From NCBI GenBank assembly GCA_025504975.1, contig JANUWI010000007.1, positions 434,001 through 498,000 on the forward strand: a DNA stretch of 64,000 bases. Direction: 5' to 3'. The notes below the pieces were generated by a model. That model had not been told where the DNA came from and did not search any database. It saw only the letters and a list, made by a program, of their open reading frames with translations. Positions 23,654 to 34,834 of the stretch are shown in pieces (position 1 is the stretch's first letter; each line of letters begins with the position of its first letter). The DNA comes from Plenodomus lindquistii. Its lineage: Eukaryota; Ascomycota; Dothideomycetes; Pleosporales; Leptosphaeriaceae. Made by a program: the position numbers and the translations under genes.

Positions 23654-24092
23654 GGTGGCGTTTGCTTATGTCGAGGTCATGGACGCGGCGGTTGCAGTCG
23701 AGTATGTCGTGCGTGTGTCGCTCCTGCCATTTTTCGGGGATACGCCGTCGGTGTACCGAGTGTTTGGCCACGCGCGACACAGCTCTGGGTTGGTGTTCTT
23801 CACGTCAGTCCCGCGGCTATATTCGTCTCTGTGGCTAGGCTGTATTCCTTGTCGTCGCTATTACTGTAGGTGTCGTATAAGCAGCCGTCCGCTCACCCAC
23901 TCCACCCCTCCAAGCCAGCGGCGGTGCCCCGCATCTCCGTGCGCGTTCTTTTTCCGCTGCACACGACCGCCCAGCAACACCACAACAGACGCGTGCCCAA
24001 ATCCCCCCAATTCACCCCACCTTCTCCAGCGCACTCCGGGGGACGCTAGACGTGCTGACTAGCTGTTATACACGCGCGCCCCACATTCCACC
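23654..24092. promoter_or_regulatory. Shared divergent promoter, Rev7 and Kap114
   Basis: These 439 bp separate two start codons facing away from each other. The part next to Kap114 is strongly C-rich on the plus strand (CACTCCACCCCTCC), a common leader composition in these fungi. No specific regulator site is recognised. Confidence 0.5.
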
Positions 24093-27000
24093 ATGGAGGA
24101 CCAGCTAGTGCAGCTGCTATCAGCAACCCAAACCGCCCAGGAGGGTCCGCGCAAACACGCCGAGCAGCAGCTGCTGTCGCTCTACGGCCACCAGGAGCTG
24201 CCCCTGGGCCTCGTGGGCATCGCCTGCCACGACAGCGTGCCCCTCAACATCCGGCAGGCCGCGCTGCTGTACCTCAAGAGCCTGGTGCTGGCCGGCTGGA
24301 GCGACAGCCTCGACGAGTTCAAGGGCCAAGTCCTCGTCAGCGACGAGAACAAGCTCCAGATACGGCAGCGTCTGCTGGAACTCGCCACCACTGACCAGCT
24401 CGACCGCAAGCTCAAAGCAGCCGCCGGCCTCGTTGTCAGCAAGATCGCAATCGCCGACTATCCCATCGAGTGGCCAGACCTCCTCGACAACCTCCTACAA
24501 CTCATACCCAATGCAACCGACGGTCAGCTGCACGGCGCACTCAAGGTCCTCGGCGAGCTGGTCGAGGACTGCTTGAACGAGAACACGTTCTTTGGTGTAG
24601 CGCCTCGGCTCATCAAGGTCTTGTACAATGTGGCCATCACCGACCAGCGCAAGCCCACGCTGCGGGCATTGGCTTGCAAGGTCTTCCATGGCTGCTTCGA
24701 CATACTCGAGATGGTGCTGGAAGACCACAAGGCAACCATCAAGGGCTTCGCAGACGAGATACTCAAGGACTGGATTCCTTTCTTCATCAATGTCATGAAC
24801 ACACGGCTGCCTGACCCTCCATCCTACCAGGACGAGGAACACGACTCGCCCAATGCTGAGATTTACAAGGGGAATGTCGCCTTCAAATTACAGGTCGTCA
24901 AGGTAAGCGCAAGATTACGAGTGCAAAGTACGGGTGCTAACCAACACGTAGGTCCTGATGCGCATACGATCCGTCTTCCCCGCCATCCTCGCACCCCAGA
25001 GCCTCTCGCTCTTCCAAGCCACGTGGACGGAGCTCTCTCTGCTACAGCCGGCCTACTCGCTCATGTACATTCACGAAGAACGCCAGAGCCGACTCGAAGA
25101 CGCCGATGGGTTACCGTACACACTGGATTTCCTCGTTCTAGAGGAGCTTGACTTCATGCAGGCATGTCTTCGAGCACCCCCAGTCCGCGCACAGCTAGAG
25201 CAGGAACTTCAAAATCAAACTGTTGAGAACTCATGGGTCACACAAGTCATCAAGCTGGCTGTGGCATATGCGCAAATCACCACAGAAGAGGAGGGTCTTT
25301 GGGAAATTGACGTCAATATCTTCCTCAGCGAGGAAACTAGTGTAACCGCAAACTACACTCCTCGAACTGCATGCGGTGACCTGGTTATCAAGCTCGGCGA
25401 ATGGCTTACGGAGCCTACCATCAATGGCTTGTTGACGTACACACGGACGCTTTACTCTGAATCCAAGGGCTGGAAGGCAGAGGAGGCTGCCCTGTACGTC
25501 TTGAACCAGTTGCTCAGCGACTTTCAGGACGTGGACAAGCAAATTGGATCAGAAGCCGCGAGTGGATACGTCGACTTCATCCGCCACGCCATGCAGCAAC
25601 CAGACTCATTCTTGAGGGCGAGGGGTTATCTTGTAGCCGGCAGCCTAACTAGGACATCCGGCAATGCACTACAACCGCTCGCAGTATCGTTCCTTGAAGC
25701 GTGCCTGCAAGCTATACCTAGCGACGACTCCGATGTTGTCCAGGTCTCATGCATTCGAGCCACGCAGTGCTACCTCCAGGCGCTGCCCCACTCTGTCACA
25801 CAGCCCCTCCAGCAAAATATCATTCTGGCAGTCACCAACTATCTTAGTGCCCAGGACATGCAGGAACTCGCCGAGGGCGATGATCTTGTCATAACCATGG
25901 TGGAGACTCTCCGTGATGCCATCCTCATCGACACTCGGATATGCATTACGGGCAATGGTTTGGATACCCTATTCCAAGTTGCGAGTTATCAGGCAAACAA
26001 CTTTCAGCTCACCATGCTGGTGGTTGAGGCTTTTGAGGAGGTGACACAGTCCATCGCTGAGATGGGCGGTGACGCATATGTCCAGTTGTGTGCGAAGGTC
26101 CTTCCATCTCTCACCGGCGCTTTCGACGTTGGCAATCTCACAGAGGAGAATGCTCTATGCAACTTTGCTGCCGACCTTCTTGCTGTCCTCGCAGAGCGTG
26201 GTCCGGAACCATTGCCTGGCGGATTCGTCGCTACAACGATGCCCAAGCTTACACGACTGCTCCTTGGGTCTGACGACGAAGAGCTGCTCAAGTCTGCCAC
26301 TACAGCGGTTAAAAATATCATTTCTCACGACCATCAGCAACTCTTCGAATGGCGAGATGAGACGGGCAAGGCTGGCCTTGAAGTCGCTCTCATTATCGTG
26401 TCTCGCCTACTTACATCATCAAGTGATCACGCTGCTGGCGAAGTCGGCGCCCTCGCTGCTGAAGTAGTGGAGAAGGCTGGTCACGAGAGGCTCGGTCCTT
26501 ACCTGGAGGAGCTTCTCCGAAGCGTAGCAGTCCGCCTCGCAAAGGCAGAGCAAGCGCAGTTCATCCAGAGCCTAACGCTCGTATTCGCACGGTTGAGCTT
26601 GAACCATGCCTCAGAGGTGGTCGAGTTCCTTGCACGACAGGATATCGAAGGTCAAAACGGTCTACAGGTTGTGCTAGCGAAGTGGTTAGAAAACTCTATC
26701 AACTTCGCTGGTTATGACGAGATTCGGCAAAAGTACGTACAACTCTGACAAATTCCTCACCATCTTCGTAACAGCCTGGTGCAAGATTGGTTCAACGTGA
26801 AAGGCACCCAGCAGAACACCCGTGACCATGCTTCTTAAAGTCATTGAATCGTTCGGCTAACATTGAGTAGTGTCATCGCCTTATCGAAGCTGTATGATCT
26901 GAAGGACCCCCGGCTAGCACAGGTTCAGGTCAAGGGAGACTTGATCGCAACCAACGATGGTCGAATCATGACAAGAAGTAGAGCAAAGAACAGTAAGTTA

Positions 27001-27415
27001 AATACGTGTCCTGACTATAAGATTCACCAGACTGACAAATGCGGCAGACCCTGACCAATACACAATTGTCCCTGCCCCCCTCAAGATTCTCAAAGTCCTC
27101 GTCGTCGAGCTCCAGTCAGCCTCTGGCGTCCCTCTCGACGCTTCCGCCGCTGGAGAACTCGCAGACGAAGGCTCAGAAGACGGCGATTGGGAAGATGAAC
27201 CAAACCCATTCGTTGATCTTGGTAGTGGATACACCAGGGAGCAACTCATGGCGTTCGCGGCCGAAGAGCCAGGCGGTGGCCGTCAACGCGACGACGAGAC
27301 GCAGAGCTTCCTTGTTGAGTTCTTCAAGCGCGCTGCGACGACACAGGGATTCCAGGAGGAGTTCAATGGGTTGACTGAGGAAGAGCGGCAGCGGTTAAGA
27401 GATAGTGCTGCGTAG
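24093..27415 (+). CDS. KAP114: Importin-beta family karyopherin Kap114/importin-9
   Basis: Four exons (24093-24902, 24952-26732, 26871-26992, 27048-27415) give 1026 residues; yeast Kap114 has 1004. The N-terminal importin-N domain starts in HAEQQLLSLYGHQELPLGLV with NIRQAALLYLKSLV, and the body is helical HEAT repeats. C-terminal landmarks of the Kap114/IPO9 group are EIRQNVIALSKLYDL, QVKGDLIATNDGRIMTRSRA and an acidic loop (EGSEDGDWEDEPNPF). It imports TBP and H2A-H2B into the nucleus in yeast. Intron 2 is 138 nt, long for this window, and contains an exon-like segment (findings). Using that segment as an exon breaks the frame, so I skip it. Confidence 0.93.
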
Positions 27416-30400
27416 AGGTGCTGAGGTGGATGGTGGGCTTAGTGAGAAATATGTGCATAAAAGATCGTATCTTAGCGCGGGATGCTGTTGGATACAGTAG
27501 ACTACGTCGATGTTAAAAACATAGTGGGCTGGATAATGAGGGGGCTTGATAGATTATGAGTGATGACTTACTTCACAAAAAGAGGTGTTGTGGCAGCCGT
27601 GCAGCATAACTCCATGGCAATCAATACTGATATCAATTATTCTCTTTAATTCACCGCGAACCCTCGAACCATGTCAGTCACAACCTAATATGCTCTCTAA
27701 TGGAGAGAGGGCCACCATTCACCCCACCTTTCCTTCCTCACACTCCACACAGCCTCAACCAAAACTTCTTTGTCCCCTAACTCGCGTATACCTAACAATA
27801 ACTAACCCTTGCCTCGTTCTCCCTATCTAGCTGTGCGTGCAATCCTGTATACCACGAATACTTAACCATACATACACACATGACATCCCCACCCATCCAC
27901 CCACACACTCAACTCGTAAGCCGCAGCGCAATCTTCTGTCGCACATCCACCAACCGGGTGCCGAGAATAGAAGCAAAGCACGCTAGAACGGGGGGGTGTT
28001 CGCAGCATGTCTTGGCGCCCGTGCTATTATCATCTACATAGTTACAGTCTTTGTGTATATGTGTATGTGTGTGACCGTGACTATGCAACCAATGTAAGTA
28101 AGATGAGCGGTTATTTGTGCGATGCTTATGCTGGGTGATACGAGGAGGGGCTGATGGCTGGCGGTACTGTACCAGTACTCTGAATGGGTCTGTTGGTAGG
28201 TACACTCATCACATTACATTATATCTGGGCTGATAAGTAGAGTAGAGTAGAGTAGAGTAGAGTAGAAAGAGTGTATGTATGTATGTATGTATGTACATGG
28301 CTGGGAGGGGGTAAATTAGATAGTATAGCGGGTGTGATTGGTGAGTGCGTGGGTGGGATGGTTCCGGGCGCTTATGCGGGGGATGGGCGATGGCAGATGG
28401 CAGATGGAGGGATCTGAGGTGTGCACGTGGGTGGTGGGGTCATGTCATGCGGGAAAGAGGTGCTGGTTCGGGCCGTGTGGTGAGCTTGTCTGTTTGTTTG
28501 TGTGAGATGGGTTGTACTGTAGAGTCGGTATGGATGATATTGGAGTCGAGTCTGACGAGCGCTGTTCACGGTTGGAAATCAGGCCCTGGGGTTCATGGTT
28601 TGTTTGTTGAACGTAGCAATGTCAAGTGATGATGCTCTATCGCTCTGCTCGATGCAAAGACATGCCACACGATCAAGAGACCAGACACGTGAAGCGAGCT
28701 CCCAACCCGTCGACGCCCATGGCGGATAGCAAAACCTCACCACCATCACCATGAAAGAGATGGTGTGCAGCGACGACCATCGAATCAGCAAAATGCATAA
28801 CCGCTCCACAAGTCAGCATCACCCCTCCCCCATCCATCACGACTGCGCATTTCCAGATAACAATCCAATCAGCATAATTCATTTTAGCGCTTACCCATAC
28901 AAGCACACCCTCTATCTACCATACTGCAAACATGGTGGCAGTGGTGGTGGTGGTGCTGTCGGAGCCCGAAAAGCCAGCAGCTGACCACCCACCCGCGACC
29001 GCATCTGCAACCTGTAGGGCTTGGGGCCTCATTGGCCAATGCATTCTATCCCATGGACGTGGCATGTCTCTGGTTGCCTACATACACCCGATATCTTGTG
29101 TCTGGCGTGGTAGCAGTGGGCGTCGGCCGGTTCCGAAGAATGCAAGATGGTGCAACAACGGAGGATGGGCTGGGTTGAGAAGCGTCTCATGCATGAGCTT
29201 GTGACCTACGGGTCTGCCCAGCCATGTATATTCCCGGAACACTTGTTGCATCATGTTGACTTTTGTTTTTAGTCTTTTTAGTTTTTAGAGTTTTTTTCAG
29301 ATGGATCATGCGATGTGAGGCTGGAAGCGGTGATGTAAGACCAGGCGGTTCGCTCGGAAGTACTTTGTTTGAATTTGCGGGGTAGGCATGTGGAGAGATG
29401 CACTCGAGTGGATCGTTGTTGCTGCAAGCTGGTGGGGACAGCATCCACTTGGACCGTTGACAAGTTTCGTCATGCACATTTGTAAACGTGCAGGAAAAGA
29501 GGTCTGCACCGGCCAGTCGTTTGGAAACAACGCATCAGGCTCCATTGGTTCGCGTCGGCGTGAGGCTGCTTGCATGAACGGATCTTGGTGGTGTGCTGGG
29601 GAGGACTGGGCAATGTGTTTTACGAGGTACCAATGGAGTACGTACACGGTACACCGTGTACCATGCGCCAGATGTTTTGTTTGCTTGCATTTCAGCCAGA
29701 GTTGGGCATCTACTCGCCCCATATTGGCTGTCAGTTTCGGCATGTGTGGCACAGAATGGACCCGGCCTCGCGCAGCATCCGGAGCGAGGGCTGAATGTGG
29801 ACATCTTTGCTGGGTCATCTGTCAGTCGTGCGATAAACGCCGTGAGACCACTGTGGCTTATTTGGTACAATGTCTGGCCGAGCAATGTGTACTGTACCAG
29901 CGACGATGTTGTAATACTCCACCACTCAGCTGTACACACCGTGACAACAACGACGAGCAAGCCCGATGCAAGCTCTGCCAGTAATCGCCATCTCGCCTGA
30001 GCTCCCCTCACCGGCTCGCAACACGCTCCATGTCCAATTTCAATTTCAATTTCAGGAACGGCATGCATTCCAGTGGCGGAAGCGGAGGACAGTGCATCGG
30101 TCCCTTCCAGCGGATTCTCCGTGCCAGTGCCACACCTTCCATTTGCGCCTTGCCACGGCCCGTGTCCAGAATCCCCACTGGTCCGTCGATCCGCACTGCA
30201 CCAGGCGACTTGTCCCTGCCGATCCGACCACGGCACATGCCAGCCACTAACATGCTGCCAATATGTACAAAATGACTGCTGCCTAGTAGACATCTCCGTG
30301 CCGTGGTCAGGATACGCCTGTTGAGATGGACGGAGCGCGTATTCACCCAGGGGCGATGAGGTGAGGAGTCAGGACCCGCGTCCAAGGGATAAGCAACGCC

Positions 30401-31754
30401 TCTTTTAATATCCATACCGTCGTGGGGCCGTTGGATTGGAACGAAAAGGGAGGCTCAAATGAGACTGACATGCTGAGCCGCATAGAGGCCACGTTAACGG
30501 CCGCAAGTGAGCGAGCGACATTGCAGGCGACATGTCGCCGCTTGAAACCACTCGTGCTGTGCAGTGCTTGGCTGATGCCTGCAGTTTGATGCAACAAGAG
30601 ATGTCATCGCTCTGCCAAAGTACTGCCAATCAAGTAGGTGTGCCATCTTGATGCCCATGCCCATCAAGCAACCCTCGTTCCTACCTTTGCCTTTTTTACT
30701 CTGCCACAGGGTCGCCCCTGACGGCTATACTGCATATCGCGCACCATTGATTGGTGCCGTCCCTCCCGCACTCGCAGCTGCACGAGGCCACGCGCCGCCT
30801 GCAGCCTGGGAAAAAGCAAACACCAGCCTTGTTACTAACTACACCTACACTGACCAGTCTTCTCTTGCATGCGGCATAGTGCATCGTGATAGGGCTGAGT
30901 CGTCGTTGGTGAGATTATGACGCATACGTCCAATGGCGATGCGAGGTGCGATGTGCAAGCGCCCGTTGGTCTGGCGCAGAAGACAAGTCACAAAGCCACT
31001 GACTGTGCGAGTCACACATGATGCACGGCGGCTGGGCGACTGAGGAATGGGCTTCTGTCGTTGTCCAGCATGTGAAATCGCGCTGCTGCTACATCAGACA
31101 TGTGTCTGAGTCGTCGTGTCTCAGACTCTCAGATAGCCATGTGTAGCGAGGTTATGCAGGGGCTGGGAGAAGGCATCGCACATTGTGTTACATCACTTCA
31201 AGAGTCATAGCAGTAGAGGCAAATTCTATAAAAGGCAAATAGTTGATAGTATCGATAAGCTAACTAGAGAAGGGTATAGGGCAAATTTTGACCGCGAGGT
31301 GACCATTCTGCGTGCAGAACATGTCGTGTAAAGCTCAAAATCTACATGCCAGCCCAGAAGCCAGGAAGTAAAGCCGAAAACATGAACAGAAATATAGGTG
31401 AGAAGCTTGGAACAACCAGCCAGCCTGAACACCATGCATGAGAATCCGTAAACCCGTCAAAACAATAATCAGAGATAAAAAAGAACCGAGGGAAGGGTAT
31501 GTCCGGCAAAGCTAACTTTTCCGTAGAACCAGCCCATGATGCATGTATCCTTCGAAATGACCCATAAGAGTGTTGTTACAGAGGAGTAATCGTCCTGAGC
31601 GAAGAGACGCAGCAAAATTAACAATTACAAACGGCAAGAAATGGGTATCTCGCAGTAATGTCAAACAGTACGCAGAAACATTCAGAGTTGAGAAAAGGCA
31701 ATACCAGAGCAAGCGCCATCGCCGAGGCGCGTGGGTATAAAGCATAATGAGATC
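27416..31754. other. 4.3-kb gene-poor region
   Basis: No recognisable gene. The left part carries microsatellites. Around 29,380-30,300 both strands stay open for 200-250 codons, but the translations are rich in Trp, Cys and Arg without domains, so I do not call genes. 28,330-28,560 is purine-rich on the plus strand. The last 500 bp are probably the 3' UTR of the gene ending at 31,755. I see no transposon remnants. Confidence 0.4.
28236..28295 (+). repeat. Two adjacent microsatellites, (AGTAG)n and (GTAT)n
   Basis: Six copies of AGTAG (28236-28265) are followed after a few bases by about five and a half copies of GTAT (about 28273-28295). Both lie in the gene-poor region and should be length-variable between strains. 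Confidence 0.9.
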
Positions 31755-33011
31755 CTACAATGCAGGATAGTCGAGGATCGGGACGCAGTTGACGTCAAAT
31801 CGGTGGGACCAGAGACGCATTCCAGTCATGAGCTTCTCCGTCTTCTCGAGCTCGCGGTCGCGACCAAAGATGGACTCGACAAATTCAACACCAGTGTTCT
31901 TGCCCATGGCAACGGGCTTCTCGATCCCAGACTCCTGCTTGGCGGCCTTCCACATGTAGTCTTCGCATACTTTGAGGAGCATGGCGAAACGGATCCAAAG
32001 GCGCTCGCCACTCTCGAGGAAGTCGTCAACCATCTCCTTGTTGGCGTCTTTGCGAATCCTATGCCTGGTCTCGATGGACCTCTTTACTTTGGCAGCGAGG
32101 TGGATGAGGAGTAGCCAAAGTTCGCCGGCCATTTCTGCGATGGGGGTGCCGGGGCCGTAGTGGTAGACGGTCCAGTCGAAGATCCATTTGCCGAGAGAGT
32201 CGGCGTCGAAGACGGATCCTAGGAGCATGATGGGCTCCTCTTCGGGGTCCCAGTTCTTGTACGAGTAGCCAGCTGGGATGCCGGCGCGCTGAGCGTCCTC
32301 GGCAGTGGCCTTGCGCTTCGTCTTCTCCTTTTCTTTGGTGGTGGGCGCAGGCTTCCTGGTCTTCTTGGGCGAGGCGGAGGCGGGCTGTGGTCGGGCAGAC
32401 TCCGAGGCACGACGAGCTCGGCTGGTTGGTTTTTGCTGTGACTCATAGATGGGAACCTGATCATAGTAATAACGATCAGCATCCCCGTACATGTCGTGGC
32501 GCGCGTACTGTTGGTACGGCGGTGGCGGGTAGTCGTAGACGTCGTACTCGCACTCGTAGCCGCGGTCGTCGTAGACAACTCTGGTCTGGAACGGACGAGC
32601 CGGCTGCGACGGACGACGCTTCCTCTCGCGATTGCTGCGCTTGAGAGGCTGGGCGTCTGAGTCGCGGCGATGCCGGCTCGGTTGAGGAGGATAACCGAAA
32701 TAACTTACATAGTCGGGCGTGCCTCTCGGCGTCGCGTATGAGCGCTGAGCGGTGAAGTCGGCGCCATACTGAGGCATGGCCCCTCCGCGCTGGGTCGGGT
32801 AGGCGGAGTACTGGGGGGGCACGGCGTAGGATGCGCGGCGCGAGTGGCCCGAGACCTTGGGGCTGCTTCGAGACGTGGGCGTCGCCGCGGGACCGTGGCG
32901 GGGGGAGTAGTACTCGCGCGCCGTGTGGCCGGGCGACATTGGGGGCGTGTCGTGGCGGTACTCGAAGCCGTAGCCGGGCGGTGGCGTGGGTTGGTAGTGT
33001 GAGGCGTACAT
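31755..33011 (-). CDS. Fungal protein of unknown function, disordered N-half and conserved C-domain
   Basis: One exon, 418 residues. Residues 1-240 are disordered: Pro/Tyr-rich N-terminus (PPPGYGFEY, YPPPPYQQYARHD), then basic Arg/Lys stretches (SNRERKRRPSQ, TTKEKEKTKRK) that could be nuclear signals. From about 243 a compact domain begins, AGIPAGYSYKNWDPEEEPIM, then LLGSVFDADSLGKWIFDWTV and a helical end. This pattern occurs in filamentous ascomycete proteins often labelled vegetative cell wall protein gp1-like only because of the proline content. There is no signal peptide, so a wall role is unlikely. It stands alone, with 4 kb and 6 kb of non-genic DNA on its sides. Confidence 0.85.
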   Translation of the reverse strand: MYASHYQPTPPPGYGFEYRHDTPPMSPGHTAREYYSPRHGPAATPTSRSSPKVSGHSRRASYAVPPQYSAYPTQRGGAMPQYGADFTAQRSYATPRGTPDYVSYFGYPPQPSRHRRDSDAQPLKRSNRERKRRPSQPARPFQTRVVYDDRGYECEYDVYDYPPPPYQQYARHDMYGDADRYYYDQVPIYESQQKPTSRARRASESARPQPASASPKKTRKPAPTTKEKEKTKRKATAEDAQRAGIPAGYSYKNWDPEEEPIMLLGSVFDADSLGKWIFDWTVYHYGPGTPIAEMAGELWLLLIHLAAKVKRSIETRHRIRKDANKEMVDDFLESGERLWIRFAMLLKVCEDYMWKAAKQESGIEKPVAMGKNTGVEFVESIFGRDRELEKTEKLMTGMRLWSHRFDVNCVPILDYPAL

Positions 33012-33811
33012 GTCGCTGGCTTGGGGTGCGAGGCTGGACTGTCGGGGGTCGAGTCGTTCTTTATATTATGGTGGAGAAGAGTCCAGGCCGGTGCCTGCTC
33101 GTAGATGCGAGTGCTCGCGCTTGCGGGGAGACAGCAAGCGGGGCTGTGGGCGCGTGGGCAGGGCGCGCGGTGAGGGGAGGAGCAGCGACGGAGGAGAGAG
33201 AAGGGGCGGTCCGGCTCTGTCTACTGCACATTGGGTGGTGTGGAAGTCGGTAGGAGAAGCTGCTAGACGGATCCAGACAATGGGGATCCTGAGGTTGTGT
33301 GGTAGACGGACGTCGTCTACGGGTGCGTGGTTGATAATGGGTGTGTATTGGGAAAGAGCGGAAGCGGGTGCGTGGGACTGCGCCAGCTTAAGAGAGCCCA
33401 GAGCCCATCTTGCCCTCTTTCGTGCGCGGACCACAGCGGCGCGCCCAACACCCCTACCCCTGCCCTGCCCCTACCCGGCCCCGACCCCTGCACGCCATTC
33501 ACCCACTAGTGCACGCTGCCCAAGCATCCCTGTTCCCGGCATCATTCCTCATCATCCATCCATCCCGCTGATTCCTGATGCGTCCTGGAAGCCTGCGCCG
33601 ACGCCTCTCCGTCTCAACAGCGGCCGCTGACTCTTTGCTCCTCCATCACTGACAGCGACAACCGTGGCACTGCCCGCCGTTGGCAATGACCGGCAACTTG
33701 TCGCCCGCCATGCTATTGCTATTGCGGCCTGAGGCCATCCATACAGCAGGCTGTAATTAAGGGGGTTCGCGCAGCCTCGCCTAGCAGTTCTGTTTTATTT
33801 GCTGCGTATGC

Positions 33812-34834
33812 ATGGGTAATTTTGGAAACACCTGCTGCCCGCCATGCTATACACCCATAATCGCAAACAGCCTGCCTCTGCGGCGAGGAATGGCCAGCGC
33901 TGCCGTCAGCAGAAACACCTGGTCGTACCCTCTCCTTTGCTGTGCCACACGCTGTGCACGCAGTTGCCTTTGCCCGACACCCAGCTCAGCTGCGGTCGTC
34001 GCCATCGCTATTCTGAGCACGTCTCGTTTGCTGCCCTCATGCCCCTCTAAACGGGCCTGCTCAATGCTCTTGTCCAGCTACGGTCTACTGTCCGCCCGCC
34101 CGCGACTGGGAATCCCTCTGTCGTTGGGCAGGACTCGCGGCTCGTTGCAGCAGCGCACCGCGGATGCAGAGGAAACGGCCCACTCTGCCTCTGCTCTGCC
34201 TACTGTACGCTCGTCCAGCGCCGCGCACAATCTGGCACGGGCGCACCCCATCTTACATGGACGTTGTACACAAACAAATGTGCGGCCACCATCTCGCCAA
34301 CCGAAGCAACACAGCGTCGTTGGCCTGCGCCGTCCCAACTCGACATTGCCATCCGCTCGCGACGGCTTCCTAACCTGCCATCTGGTACGCTATCCGCTGC
34401 CTAGCACAAACGCTATACGGAGCCATCGTCGCGGCACTCGGCTGCTCTGGCGCTGGAGAGCGTCCCATCCGAAACAGCGGAAGGTCCACCAAGTCAACGT
34501 CGGTCCCGCGTTGCCTTGCCTGACTATCAATCCCGGGGACGCCCTGCCACTCGTTCAGAGCCTCACCCTCTGCTCAGACCTCGTCTCAAACTCTCTTGTG
34601 CTCAGAGTCACTGCACCGAGCCCAATCTCCCAGCTCGTGAAAATTTTCTGCTTGTCTTACCGGTCGTTCAAGGCATTGTTTGGATCATGCAATTGTTTAC
34701 CGCTACTTCATGATATGCACTCTGGTTCCAAGGCACTCTGTCCTGTCGTCAAGAATGCCCGCTACGGCTGCATACCGCTCCAGCGGCCCCATTCTGATTC
34801 GACAGGAAACGTCGACAACAAAGCAAGAAGGTAG
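33812..34834 (+). CDS. Doubtful 340-codon open frame in a gene desert
   Basis: An uninterrupted frame starts at ATG 33812 (MGNFGNTCCPPCYTPI) and ends at 34834. I do not recognise it. The translation is rich in Ser, Arg, Leu, Pro and Cys with no domain, signal peptide or clear membrane segment, and it looks like shifted or non-coding sequence. Its length is nonetheless hard to get by chance at this base composition. It could be a lineage-specific gene, part of a spliced gene or a long non-coding region. Confidence 0.2.
   Translation: MGNFGNTCCPPCYTPIIANSLPLRRGMASAAVSRNTWSYPLLCCATRCARSCLCPTPSSAAVVAIAILSTSRLLPSCPSKRACSMLLSSYGLLSARPRLGIPLSLGRTRGSLQQRTADAEETAHSASALPTVRSSSAAHNLARAHPILHGRCTQTNVRPPSRQPKQHSVVGLRRPNSTLPSARDGFLTCHLVRYPLPSTNAIRSHRRGTRLLWRWRASHPKQRKVHQVNVGPALPCLTINPGDALPLVQSLTLCSDLVSNSLVLRVTAPSPISQLVKIFCLSYRSFKALFGSCNCLPLLHDMHSGSKALCPVVKNARYGCIPLQRPHSDSTGNVDNKARR

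Noticed and set aside
29388..30293. Overlapping open frames of about 200-250 codons on both strands
   Set aside because: They lack domains, signal peptides or natural composition, and overlapping frames on both strands point to composition rather than coding.
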